From Macrotrachela quadricornifera (lineage: Eukaryota; Rotifera; Eurotatoria; Philodinida; Philodinidae): a stretch of 64,000 nt of DNA. Position numbers and translations under genes: made by a program. Below, in pieces: positions 35,228 to 47,509 of the stretch. Position 1 is the first letter of the stretch; the number at the start of each line of letters is the position of its first letter. The notes beneath the pieces were generated by a model that was given only the letters and a program-made list of their open reading frames with translations, was not told where the DNA came from and did no database searches. The stretch lies in NCBI GenBank assembly GCA_022393335.1, contig JAJEKB010021308.1, forward strand, positions 1,925,285-1,989,284. The letters run 5' to 3'.

Positions 35228-38200
35228 CTACTGTTCAATGTTAAATTTTTGTACTCGATGATTTCCGTGATCAGCGACATAGAGATTGCCGTGTCGATCG
35301 AATGATAAGCCCCAGGGATGAATTAATTGGTTCGATTGTCTTCCTATATTGTTTCCCCCCGCAATTACACTTCCCTGTGCGGCATCCTTTGGCCAACGTA
35401 TTATTCGATGATTCCAAGCATCAGCTATATAGACAGTACCGAATCGATCGACAACAACGCCTCGAGGATGCGTCAATTGTGAAAGACTTTTTCCTACTCC
35501 TTGACCACCGGCAACAACAATGCCTTGTTTTGCACCTTCTTTCCATTTCATCACACGATGATTTCCATGATCAGACACGTACACTGAATGATCTCGATCA
35601 GCAAATACGTACTGAGGCTCAGAGAATTGATCGAGACGATATCCTCGCTCTTTGCCACCTGCAACTACAGTTCCTTCTATGTTACCAGCTCTATATCGTC
35701 TCACTTCATTTTTTCCTTCGTCAACAACATAGAGAGACCCATTATTGTCCATTGTTAAACCGACACAAGTGACGTTCGAGATGATTGTTTCTCCACTAGT
35801 ACCATTTCGACGAGGCCATCGAACTACTCTTAGATTTCCCGAATCGGTGATGATAAGACTATCTCTCTCTTTGTCTACAATTACATCAGACGGTAAATTT
35901 AACTGTTTGGCTCCATCTCCTTGTCCATTTCCACCGGCAACGATTTGGCCAGTTGTTGCACCATATTCCCATGCCACAATACGATGATTATCGCGATCAG
36001 TGACATAGAGTGTCTGATCATCATCGACGTACAAACCAACTGGGCTATTGAGTTGATTTAATCTGTTTCCTCGTTCATTCTCTCCAGCCACAGTAATACC
36101 ATTCTGAGCCCACGTTGCGTTCGGATGAATGTCAACAGCAGGTGATCGTAGTGGTGACACTAAAATGAAAGAAAAATATGGAATAGGAATAAAAATGAGT
36201 TCTTTCATTTGAATTTTCTGAATGGTATTTAGCAGAGTGATCGTTTATTATGAAATAGGTGAATGAATGAATGTTTGACAACTTGAAAAATATACATCTT
36301 AATTAAATTATCATCTTCTATTTCAAGATAATTGAATATTGATTAGAATTCTTGCTACCATCTATGAAAGCATTAGATTCGACAAAAAACAAAACGAGAT
36401 ATCCCGATGAAAAATATCCCTGGAAAATTAAGGTTATTTTTAATTATTAAAAAATCAATTCGATTGATCTTTCAGTGAAAAACATTCGATTAAAGTTGAT
36501 TGATTATAATGATTTCTATATTATTGCATCAGATTACTTCTAGTTTATATAATTAATTAAACATCAAATAAATCTAATTCAGAATGTTTAGTTATCGGTC
36601 AATTAGAAGTAACTTGCGAACATGAAAAGTAGTCAATTACAATTACGATTTGATGCTCTTTCCAAAAATATCTTTAAAATTTCGTTGTGACTTACGGATG
36701 GTTAGCTGTTAGCAAATACTTGAATAAAGAGAATTCTCGTTAACACTATACTAATGAAATAGAGAATATTTTTATTCAAAATAATGCTTTTTGCTGGTTT
36801 TCTACAAACTGATGCAGAAGAACATTTTTCTATAATTTGAATTGAAGTAATTTTAATGAATATACAAAAATGAACTACATGAAACATCCTATACGAATGT
36901 CACATCTACCCAAGTAGACAAGAATTTGGAAAAACTCGTTTTCATTGTACAATCTAGAACCGCGATAACGGCCCATGTGCGTTCGAAAAAAACATACCGC
37001 TTTTTGCGTGTAACTTTTAATTTTAGAGCGTGAAAACGGTGGAAAAATAGAGTTTTTGAGCATTAAAATGTGTGGCTTTTATATTCCAGACCACGTCACG
37101 AGCAAAAGCACATTTTAGCACAAAAAACTCTATTTTTTCGCCATTTTCACGCTCTAAAAGTAAAAGTTACACGCAAAAACTGGCGTGTTATTTTCGAATG
37201 CAAGTGAGCCGTAATCGTGATTCCAGATTGTAGACTAAAAATGTATTTTTCCAAATCCTTGTCTGTTTGTGTAATCTTCCAATCAAAATATTTGCTCTCA
37301 ATCTAGGTCAAAAAATCAGACGTCAGATCTTACGCTTACAAGGTTTTTCATATGATCTTGATACAAGAGCTAACACGATCTTATGCGAAGCTTGTTTTCA
37401 AGATTTCATCATATTCTGACTATAAGATATCTGCAAAAAGTCTTACAAGATTCAAATATTAAGAAAAATATAGGAACCAACTGGTTGATTCTTGTTCGAT
37501 CTTATTTAACCATATAAGATTCGTAAAAAAAGAAGCATCAATAATTCCTATTATAAATTTTGTCTGTGCTTTATCTCATCGTGTATGATCTGGCATGTTC
37601 CTATTTAATAAAAGAAAATGTGATCAATTATGGTTATTATTTAGAGATGTAAAGAAACGGAAAATTTTCTTGAACAACATGATGTTTTATATTAATAAAG
37701 TGATGAAATTATATTTAATTTCACAAAAAGATACTTTACATTGATTTATAGATATAAAGATACCCTAAAGATCATTTAGGTATTTGAAGAAGTATCAGAA
37801 GATATTTTCTCGATTTCCGAAAATGCTTTTCGGTTCCTGAACTTTCTTTATTTAAAAAAAAAATATGAAACCTAAATTGACTGTTGAATAGTTTTAATTC
37901 TAAGAACTTTTCTAAAGTTTTCAATAAGTCTCAAAACAATTATCATATTTATCGGCAAATAATATTTGTTTAAAAATTTTCGAAATACAGAAATCCGAAT
38001 CAACAAATGGTATGCCGGAACGTATCAAACTCAAAATTTTGAGAAATCATTTATAAAACTTGTCAAAAAAAGTTATTTTAAATGCATACTATTAAGTATT
38101 TTACAGAAGAAGTATTTTTAAGCGGTGATTGTACAGTCTCAATTTCGATTAATTTATAAGGAAGCTTCAAATATAGATGTTTGCATACAACTTTGGTCTT

Positions 38201-40497
38201 GTGATTTATATGCCTGGTTTCGAATTTGAAGATTCTAAAGAAAGGTACGGTTAGAATCTATCGTTCGGTGAAAAAATTAGTAATGCTCCAAATCGAAAAA
38301 TAATATGACAGTGTCAATAATCAAAGATAATATGGAAAAGAGTATATAGATAGTTTTTTGTGATCATAGATATAAAATCTAACTGATATTATCAATGTGA
38401 CATTTCTTTGACGACGATCTTGTGCACGAAATTTCGTATGATCTTATACGTTTCGATACAATATTGAATTAAGATCTTACTATACGATTGGTTGACCTAG
38501 GATAGTTCTATTCAGACTCGAACATTAATGGAAACTAGTTTTAAAGATAAATAAACTGCGATCCAACAAAATCTGGACTTTTGGCCATGAACCGTACAAT
38601 AAGATAAATTCTGAGTTTTATCGGACTCAGATTTGAAAGGACCTGCACCTTCGTATATAATAGTAACAGCACAGAAGATCATACAACAATAGTGAATCAT
38701 CAAAAACCTTAAAAAGACATACTTGCGTTTGCTGCTGAAGACAAAACATCTTTTGAAAGTATGCTTTTGACGCAGAAAAAGAAGTAGAAGACTATGTTTC
38801 AATAAAGGAAAATATACCGATAGATGTGTGGCTTGTGTTTGTTTCAGCAAATGTTGTTGTTTTACCGCGTGTTTCAGACGTTGGCACTATAAATAAATCG
38901 ATAAAAAAGCTTGTCAACAAAGCCATTTTAAAGGAAAAACGGAAAATTCACAAATTCATACAAGACTTTTTTTAGTGCTGTTACTTTTGTTTCTGTAAAT
39001 ATATATTGGCAGCGGAATTTAAATGATTAAAATATCACGGATGGGATAGATGAGAGTCGGTAAAAACTCAAATCAAAATTCACTCTTACTATTTTCCTTT
39101 GAAAAATATATGTAAGTTTCATAAAATATCACCTGCAATTCAGTAACAAATAAGATAATTTTAAAAAACTTACCTGTTACAGGACTGAATAATGTTGAAT
39201 CAAGAATAGTCCGTATCAATTTTGGTTCATCTAAAATTCACAAATGATAATTACATTTCAGCCACAAATAGTAAAAGATCGAACTCACTACTACTAGTAG
39301 ACAATGACTTTACTTCAACTGTAGTCGAAAATTGAGACGTAGTTTCTCGATTATTAACTAAAACATTAAAATTGAACAAGTATTTTAGTTGGACTTATCT
39401 GTCATTTCATTCAGATATATTCGATATGAAAAATCTTAATCTAACCTGTTTCTGTTGATGTCAATGAACTTGTCGATAATGCTTCATGGTAGATGAAAAA
39501 TGTTCCCGTGCTTTTATTTAGGCTGAGTTCAGATGAATTTGCTCGAGTTTCTAGAATTTGAGGAAGAAAAACTATAGTATCACAATCAGTACAGTTAAGC
39601 ATTTTTTCTACCTTTTGTTGATTCAATTTTCATCGTCGTTGTTTTGACATTTTCATTTTGCATACTTGTATTCGTAATTGAAATCTGTTGCTTTTGCTTA
39701 TCACTCAATTTCACTGTTGATAAATCGACATTAACAAATTGAACATCTTCCAAATTTGAATCACCAAAATCAACATTATCCATTTTTGTTCCATTAAATT
39801 TCACACATTTAAAAGATGATCCATTAAATTTCACACCACTTAAATCAGAACCATCAAATGAAGCTTGTTTGAAATTAACATTTGTAAACGTAGCATCTAC
39901 TAGTGATGTTTGATCAAAGTGAACACATTTGAAATCTACTTGAGTTAATTTTCCCGTTTGACTTGTTAAATTAATATAATCAAAATTCAATTCATTCAAT
40001 CGAATGATATCTTCCAAATGTTTTGGTTCACATCCATTTGAACAATTATTTCGGCCAATTAATTTTTTTTCTTTCATAAATCGAAGTGCATGTGATTTAC
40101 GACTAGCATCCCATTGAAGATGTGCAACACGATATCGTGCATTAGCAAATGCCCATGGATATGCTGTTTCGTTTAATTCACCGTCTTTGTATAAGGTATA
40201 AATATCATCGATAAATTGATCATAAATTTGTTGTTGTCTCACTTCAGCAGCCAATTTCATATCGAATTCACGACGTTCTGCAGCAATTCGATTTTGTTCT
40301 TCCAATTGACGTACCGATGCTTTTGCCTGTTGTTGGGTTGTTAGAGCTGTATAAATACCAATTGCAATAGGAATTGTGATGGTGATAAAAATTGTTAACA
40401 ATTCATAGAATGTTAAATTAAAATATTTATGTTTTGATGATTTTTCTTGTACGATCTCTGTGGTAGAATTATCGTTGGTTAATTGAATGCGATTCAT
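35228..40497 (-). CDS. Membrane-anchored pentapeptide-repeat / NHL-repeat fusion protein (682 aa by splice model)
   Basis: Five exons splice in frame with GT-AG introns: 40497-39612, 39550-39446, 39357-39289, 39230-39174 and 36159-35228 (2049 nt). Residues about 30-52 form a single hydrophobic segment, followed by a charged helical stretch. Residues about 165-270 are pentapeptide repeats (DFKCVHF, ATFTNVNFKQASFDGSDL and so on). The three small exons give a Ser/Thr-rich linker. Residues 373-682 hold about six NHL repeats (GLYVDDDQTLYVTDRDNHRI, then HGNLYVADHGNHRV at the end), which fold as a beta-propeller. The long last intron (about 3 kb) contains two repeats. A short N-terminus and one membrane segment suggest a type II topology with propeller outside or in the lumen; this is inferred. 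An alternative is two genes, but all four junctions preserve frame. Confidence 0.75.
36905..37280. mobile_element. Foldback MITE in the NHL gene's long intron
   Basis: Arms of about 150 bp mirror each other, for example GTAGACAAGAATTTGGAAAA against CCAAATCCTTGTCTG, and TTTTAGAGCGTGAAAACGG against CCATTTTCACGCTCTAAAAG near the centre. Confidence 0.75.
37303..38500. mobile_element. Probable non-autonomous DNA element with AGATCTTA-rich ends
   Basis: The left end CTAGGTCAAAAAATCAG with AGATCTTACG is inverted relative to the right end (TAAGATCTTACTATACG and GTTGACCTAG). Further ATCTTA/TAAGAT words fill both ends. It lies in the 3 kb intron. No ORF and no target duplication were seen. Confidence 0.5.
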
Positions 40498-41288
40498 CTT
40501 AGAATGCGTAAATATTTTAACTTTTGAGTTATCAAAAGATTCTTTGTTTTGAAATAGAATTATAATGAGTGAGTAAGTTAGAAATGGAATAGAGTTTTAT
40601 TTGAGAAGAAATCTAATAATGATTTCATGACTTTTTACTTTGAACAAGAATTGAGACTAAAGTTGTCTATGTTGTTTTTATGTGTTTATTTCATAGCTAT
40701 TGTTATTGTACGAGACGATATTGTAATTAATACTGTTTTGATAGATGTGATATTATTTAAAGTTGATGGAATCACGTAGATAGACATGTTTATGATTAAT
40801 AGAATTCTGAAGATAGAGATAAATTATAAGCCTATTTCATGGCAAGTATGATATTTATCCACAGAATCTCTTTGTATAATGTGAAACTCACATATGAAAA
40901 ATGTGAGTGTAAGTTTTAAGTCGAAGTTTTGTGGTTCCTCCCCCACCTCTCCCCCCTTATAGACATCGTTAGCAACCAAGGTCAAAAGACAGCTTCCATA
41001 GCAACCGCGGTCAAAAGTCATTGAGTACAAATTTTCCTTAGCAATGCTTCCTGACCGTCGCAGATATGGCAGGCGTGGCTATATTTTTTCGAAGAAAAAG
41101 AGTGAATGTAAATTTTAAGTCGAGACTTTTCGAGCTCCTCCCCTTACAGACCAGCTCCAATTACAGACAGGTCGTCATTGCAGATATCTCTATCAAAAAT
41201 ACCTCTCCATTGCAGCAGACACGACGCAATAAATGATTCCTGTGTTTTATCATCGTTATCTTCCACCTTAAAGCTTTGCTGTAAATAT

Positions 41289-41422
41289 CAGAGCCCGAAA
41301 CGAACCGCAAAAGTGCGGTTCGAGTTCGGTTCGACTAAATTTTCAAAAAATTGGTTCGGGTTCGGTTCGGATCGGCTCGAACCGAACCGACCCGTCATAG
41401 TTCGGTTCGTTTTCGGGCTCTG
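41289..41422. mobile_element. Tiny hAT MITE (134 bp)
   Basis: Inverted ends CAGAGCCCGAAACGAACCG ... CGGTTCGTTTTCGGGCTCTG are flanked by a perfect 8-bp duplication GTAAATAT (41281-41288 and 41423-41430). The interior is made of GGTTCGG / CCGAACC words. Confidence 0.92.
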
Positions 41423-42212
41423 GTAAATATATATCTATCAATGTAGAGCACTAACATTATAAAAAATTTACAGTAACACAGCTCCTAGCTTATATGAATA
41501 TGTGAGTTCCACATTTTAGCACTAAAAGGGCTGCGCTGACAAGCTTTTTCAGGAGATACAAATAGCAACATCAGTTTACTATTAGTATTAAGGGCGTCCT
41601 CTCAAAAAAGTTCGTTATGGTCAAAAATTGTCGAAATTGACGAGGAAACTCCATCAACTAATTAAAAGTTTTAAACCTCATATTTATATTATTAGTAAAA
41701 TTTAACGAGACTAGATGAATTCTAAAAGATGTTTCCTTAAATGGATCTATTTGACTAAGATATGAACATTTCAAGTCTAGGATAAAAAATGTAGATAGAT
41801 TGAGTATAAGTCATACGACTTAGCCGTCGTCAATAGGACAAAAATCATTGAAGGTTCCAGTCGTCGGCATCATGATAAAAATTAAAATATTTAGTTTTTT
41901 AATATTTTTAGCGTTTAGAATTAATTTCAATCGTCATCGACTAATATCCCGGCTTACACTTTTATACTGTTATTATTACAATAGTTTAATTCTTGAATTT
42001 CTTGTGTATAAAAAGATGAATTCGATGGATAAAATATTTTTCAACTATAACATGAATATTCCGATGACTAGTGTTTCGAAAATTTGATTTCTTTATAAAT
42101 AAATATCTATTAAATTTTATTTCAAAAAATTGAAAAAATATTTTTGAAATATTTCTTTGATTGAAAAAAGAAATTTTAAAGTTCACTTATCTTCATAAAT
42201 GAGTTAAATTTA

Positions 42213-42218
42213 TTTATT
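42213..42218 (-). promoter_or_regulatory. Polyadenylation signal of the REEP-TIR gene
   Basis: AATAAA on the minus strand follows the TAA stop (42220-42222) almost immediately. Confidence 0.6.
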
Positions 42219-42219
42219 T

Positions 42220-45200
42220 TTAAATATTTTCAGTCAATACATCACATTCGAGAGTATTAGTACTTTTCAAATAGAATTCATCTGTATCATCATCAATATT
42301 CCATTTTCCTTTAATCTTAAATCCTCCAAAATTATCATAAAAGATATTTCCATTGTATTCAACAGCATGTTGTCCAACATATTGTTTTGTAAAAGAAACA
42401 TTTCCTTCATTATCATAATTTCCAGCTAATGTAAAAGGTCCAACTTCATCATTTCCTTGACCTGAAATTCTTCCTTCTCTTAAACTAAAGAAATCAAAAA
42501 ACATATCAAAACCTTGATTATATTGATAATATTTTCCTTCAACAGCACCACCTTCAAATCTTGTAATAACTTTTGATCGTTGAAATTCTTTCGTTTTTTC
42601 CTCTATAAGAACTGTATTTATTCGTTGTATAAGAGTTTCAATATTATCATCGAATTGATTATCATCATGGAGATTAATTCTATTTAAAGGAGCTATGATC
42701 ATTCCTAACCATGTATTTTGAAAACCTTGATCATTTTCAAGAAGAATAGGAACAATATTCTTCTTTAATTGAGAAGCATATGTAAGTTCTTTTTGACAAT
42801 TAATACTTTTACTATAAGCAATAGTATCAAAACTAATAATTGCTGCAGCACCTTCAACACCATGAGCCATAGCAGTATTAATATTTCCTTTCATATCTCC
42901 AGCAATATCAAACCATATAGGAACATTTCTTTGTTTAAGAATATTTGCAATTCGTTTGACAAGTTCTTGACTATTCCATTGATAACTTAACATAATATGT
43001 AAACATTTTGATTCGGATGATTGTTTACGATAAACTTCTAAATGAAAACTATCAGATAAATCTTCTAGAATCCATTTTCCATCCAAGAATAATTGAGATT
43101 CATTATGAGTTGTAATTCCAGAATAATAAACATCATGTTGTCCGATATAATGTTTTTTAAATTGAAATTCAAAATCATCTTTTTTATCTGTTAAACAATT
43201 AAATGTTCCATTAATAACAAATCCGCCGACTTCATCATCTCCTTGACCAGCAATATATCCATTTATCATAGCAAACATATCAAATTTCATATCGAATTTT
43301 TCATCCCATTGAATATAATAACCATGAACAAGAGTTTCATTAACAACAATATCAATATGTTGCTCTTCATCTGGAGAATCATTGATATATGGATGTAATT
43401 GTCCTATAAGATTATCAAGATTTTTTTCAATATCATTTATATTTGTTATCATTGTCCATAATGCTCCAGCACAAATAACACCAAGCCAACCACTTTGAAA
43501 ATAAGGATCTTGTGCTTTTATCGGAACAATAGGAATACCAGCTTCATCAACATAAGAAAGAACATATTTTGAAATATTTGATGCTTCATATGCTTCACTC
43601 ATTAATGGTATAACAACTCGTGCTTCTTCAGTTGCTATTTTAATCATTTCATGCATTTGTAATGGTGGACAAATTGTTGGAATACCTTTAGCTATTAAAC
43701 ATTCACTTATCTTTTCAGCTAAATCATATTGACATGCACAATAGGATATCATTACTTTATCTCCTTGTCTTCGTAGAACTTTTGCTGATGGAATTTTTTC
43801 CATTTCTGTTTCATATACTTCTGGAAGAGTCAAATGAATGAAAAATTTATCATACATATCATCTATTTCCCATTGTCCTTCTATCATACATGTTATTCCA
43901 TCGAAAGAAATATTTCCATGATACATAACGGAATGTTTTCCAATATATTGTTTATGCATATTAATATTACCACAAGCATCTTCAAGTGTATATTGACCAG
44001 CTAAAGTAAAAGGTCCAACTTCATCATCTCCTTGACCAAATACTTTGCCTTGTCCTAAACCAAAAAACTAATGAAAAATATATAATTTAGATATTAATAG
44101 ATTTTTTCAATTCAATTTGATTTAAATACCTGTAATTCCATGGGAAATTCTTGATCAAATTGATGATAAATAGCAGTTACATTTCCTGAATTAGTTCCAC
44201 CATGAAATAGATGTTTTTCATGTGGTTGTGGTTCATTTTTTTCATTTCTTTCAAGAACAAGATTAGTAGTTTTTATTCCCATAGAAATTAAATTTTCCAT
44301 AATTTCATTAAAATCAGTTGAACAACTCTTTGTAGGAGCTAAAATAGCACCTAACCAATCAGTAGGTTGAAAATTTTCACACATCTTAATATTTAAAATT
44401 GGAGTTTTTGTTTGATCAGCATAATTCAATAGTTTTGATCCAGTTTTTGACTTTTGTAATGATGAAGATGGAAAAACTAAAACGACAGCAGCATTTTCAA
44501 TACCACTTGCAATTTTAGTATTGATATTTTCATTTTTTCTAGGATGGTAAACTCTCAATCGTCGTTGGATGAAATGGCTCTTCAGTTTTTCAGCAAATTT
44601 TACATCAGATTCATCTTTTTCTGCATACGCTAAGAATATATGTTTTTTGTTTTGATCTACCGGCGTTACTATTTCGGTGGAGATGTTTCCAAGAACTAAA
44701 AAGAAAGTCAAATGTTTTCGAATATTTTCTTAAATTTAAAACATCAGATATCTCTTGATTGACATTCTATGTCAATCTTAGATAATTATTTTAAATGATG
44801 AATATTCGAAAACCGAAAATTTCTTACCTGGATCTTTTATTTCTGGTTGCTTGTCGGAGATGTTCTCTGTTAATGAGAAGAACTTTGAATACCAAACAAA
44901 AAAAATACATTTTCCAAGCCAATAGAATGTTAAGTAATGGAATAATTCATACAATACATATTCAATATAATGCAAAATTGAATAAATAATCCAATATTTC
45001 AATAATTGTCGTCTGTTAAATGGTTCTGATAATTCGATACTTTTTAACCTAGAATATTACAAAAATTCTATTTTTTTTCTTATACAGGCATATGTATTAA
45101 ATGTCAATAATTACGAAAAACAAAATAAAAGAATTCGTCAAAAAGATAAATGCAATACCTATACGTAAAATTATACTGACAAAATGCTGAAGTGTGAAAC

Positions 45201-46518
45201 GGTAGTATGGTACTTACAGAGTTTTAAAAGACGAGATAAATAGTAGTTTAAGTTATAGACATGAACACAATTCATACTATTGTAATTCAATTTTTTCGAG
45301 GAGAGAAAATTTTAATAAAACTTGCTCAAACATTTTTGTGGTCGAGATATCTGAATTTATGGATAAATTATCGAAAACTATAAGCTCAAATTTTTCGATC
45401 GATGGAGCCTTAGTTCACAATAATTCATAACTTTTTTGTAAAATTCGGATATATTACAAGAAATAGGTTTATACTGATCATAATAATACTCAAAAGAATT
45501 TTACAGGAAATTATTCAGGAAGCTCTGCGGTCTCATACACTTGTATTGCTTATATTTTTTTATATTGCATGAAGTGTTCGGTCTTATGGTCCGATATCTC
45601 TATTGTCTTACTTCTGTCAAGATCGACAGATGCACTATAAGATAGCTCTTTAGGATCTATGAATATTTCCATCGGATGACTTTTGATCATCTATCAGTAC
45701 CTTATTGGATGGTGGTTGAGAATTTATGAGCATCCCGCACAATGTATCCGAAGCAGCTTCTAAGTGGAGACTATATGAATTATGTAATTTCTAATGAGGT
45801 ACGAATATGCAGAAAAGATTCGACATTTCTGGTTTATTTCTGTTGAAGTATTTATTTTTGGCAATATTTTTAGGTAACTTAGAGAAAGGTCTTAATGAGC
45901 CTAGTTTACTTTGAAAATTTTGGGTTTTTGGATCGCTTTTAGTTCGAGAGATGGTTATAGTAAATAATACTCTTTTTGACATCTTCTCCTCGTGTTTAAG
46001 GATAGAAGCAATCAAAAGATTTGAAACTCTCAGAGTAAATTAGATTCATTAAGATTTTTCTCTACGCAAAGTTTGAGGTGAAAAATTGAAAATTAATTTT
46101 TCAGATGAACTTGAGAAAGACCATAGCGTTAAAAAGTCAAATATCTCAACTAGAGTTTAAACGGGCATCTTTGAGTATTCATTGGAAATAGATGATGATT
46201 TGCTCTATCAAATAATAAATAATAAATTGAACTTACGATGCATATGCAGGATAAACAAATCCGATGATGTTGCAAAGAAAATCATTGCTCCAACCAAACA
46301 TGAGATAAATAGCAAGAATAATATACATACCTAAAATATTTATAAGATAATCTAATATATATATTTCAGAATGCAATTGTACTCAAAATGACAAAAGCAG
46401 ATTCAACACCAGTTTTCATTTTGATTTGATCGAAAGCGAAATGAATTGGGCTCTTGTCTGCGTATGAATTGAGGTCATGCTTGACTTTAATAAAATGATG
46501 TTTAATTATGTCAATCAT
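42220..46518 (-). CDS. REEP5/HVA22-like membrane domain fused to three TIR plus lipocalin-like modules (954 aa by splice model)
   Basis: Five exons splice in frame: 46518-46383, 46330-46237, 45048-44828, 44695-44130 and 44067-42220 (2865 nt). Residues about 30-115 match the TB2/DP1/HVA22 family: KMKTGVESAFVILS, CNIIGFVYPAYASLKSIE, LLKYWIIYSILHYIEYVLYE, then KCIFFVWYSK. This family shapes tubular ER and inserts hairpins in the membrane. Three modules follow, each a TIR domain (about 168-290, 443-565, 695-815) and a beta module of about 100 residues with GQGDDEVGPF, KQYIGKHSV and GQWEIDD-type motifs. TIR 3 has INCQKELTYA, placing a Glu (E766) where SARM1-type NADases have theirs; TIR 1 (TGSKLLNYA) and TIR 2 (SKYVLSYVD) lack it. 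Start codon: first Met before the REEP N-terminus; an upstream exon cannot be excluded. ER-anchored TIR signalling or NAD cleavage is inference. Confidence 0.8.
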
Positions 46519-46951
46519 TCGTAACAGTACAATCTCAAATCTGAAAATGTCATCAATAAAAGAAATTCTAAATGCACTTTTTCATTACGTTTGCGACTTG
46601 ATTTTAACATGTTTATCAAGTATCATACGATCTTCACACATTTAACACAATTCAATTTTATTAGTGGATAATTCTACAAATTCATTTTCTTATGCATAAA
46701 AAATAGTGCGATCCACCAATGGGTCTTATCATGGGAAATGTATTACAATGAGTAAGTGAATATGAATCTAGGATTTAGGCAAAGGAAAAAAGCTCATTTT
46801 AATATTTGAGAATGGTAAAAAATAGGAATGAATCAGTTTTTCTAAATAGAGAAATTTCTTATACACTACACGCTTGATTAATACTTCGAATGTTTATCCT
46901 TCACGACTTTATACCAGAATTCTCCTTCTCGCTCTTATTGTAGATACCGCA

Positions 46952-47509
46952 TGTGCATGGGACTACAACAATTGGTCACCACGACAATTAGTCGTATACA
47001 TAGAGTGAGAAAGAGAATACTTAATTAAATAACAAGAAAACTAATACAACTATATTAAGAATAAGATATCAACAAATATAGTATACAATAGAATTAAATT
47101 CAATTACAGATTTTATACTAATCCCTATAATTGTGTAAGAAGACTTGGCTATGGAAATAGTAACAAGTTTTTTAACCGTTTATGGTAATTTAATTTTTTT
47201 TTTATTTTGAAGTGATATATAAACAGCATTTTGGTTAACTGTTTGACGAGGCCTGGCACTGTCGTCTTAAATCTTTAATCCAGTGTGAACATCCACCTCT
47301 GTGAATCTTCGTTCAAAGTGTTGAGAAAAAAGAAAATACAGTCATTATGAAAAGCAAAATAAAATGTTGGTTATAAATCATTTTCTGTCTCACTCTATGT
47401 ATATGACCAATTTGTTATGCGACTAATTGTCGTAGAGACCAGTTGTCGTGATGACTAATTGACTATGCCTAATTGCTGTTCGATCAATTGCCACTTTTCC
47501 CATGTACGT
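46952..47509. mobile_element. Foldback MITE
   Basis: Left arm: TGCATGGGA, ACAATTGGTCACCACGACAA, TTAGTCGTATACATAGAGTG. The inverted right arm has CACTCTATGTATATGACC, GACTAATTGTCGTAGAGACC and TCCCATGTA. The middle is AT-rich and non-coding. Confidence 0.75.

Larger units (their letters stand above)
40498..42219. other. Intergenic region between two minus-strand genes
   Basis: This 1.7 kb stretch contains the promoter and 5' region of the pentapeptide-NHL gene, a small hAT MITE (41289-41422) and a partly repeated block: 40908-40985 and 41096-41160 share a TGTAAGTTTTAAGTCGA-like core followed by C-rich sequence. No credible ORF. Confidence 0.6.

Noticed and set aside
35302..35987. Two plus-strand ORFs across the NHL exon
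   Set aside because: They are antisense readings of the repetitive NHL coding sequence on the minus strand.
36160..36208. Separate start codon for the NHL protein at 36208
   Set aside because: The segment 36160-36208 ends in a pyrimidine-rich TTTTAG acceptor, and the upstream exons join in frame; it reads better as intron.
38512..38850. 112-codon minus-strand ORF in the NHL gene's intron
   Set aside because: There is no domain; it lies at the edge of a repeat inside a 3 kb intron and lacks splice support.
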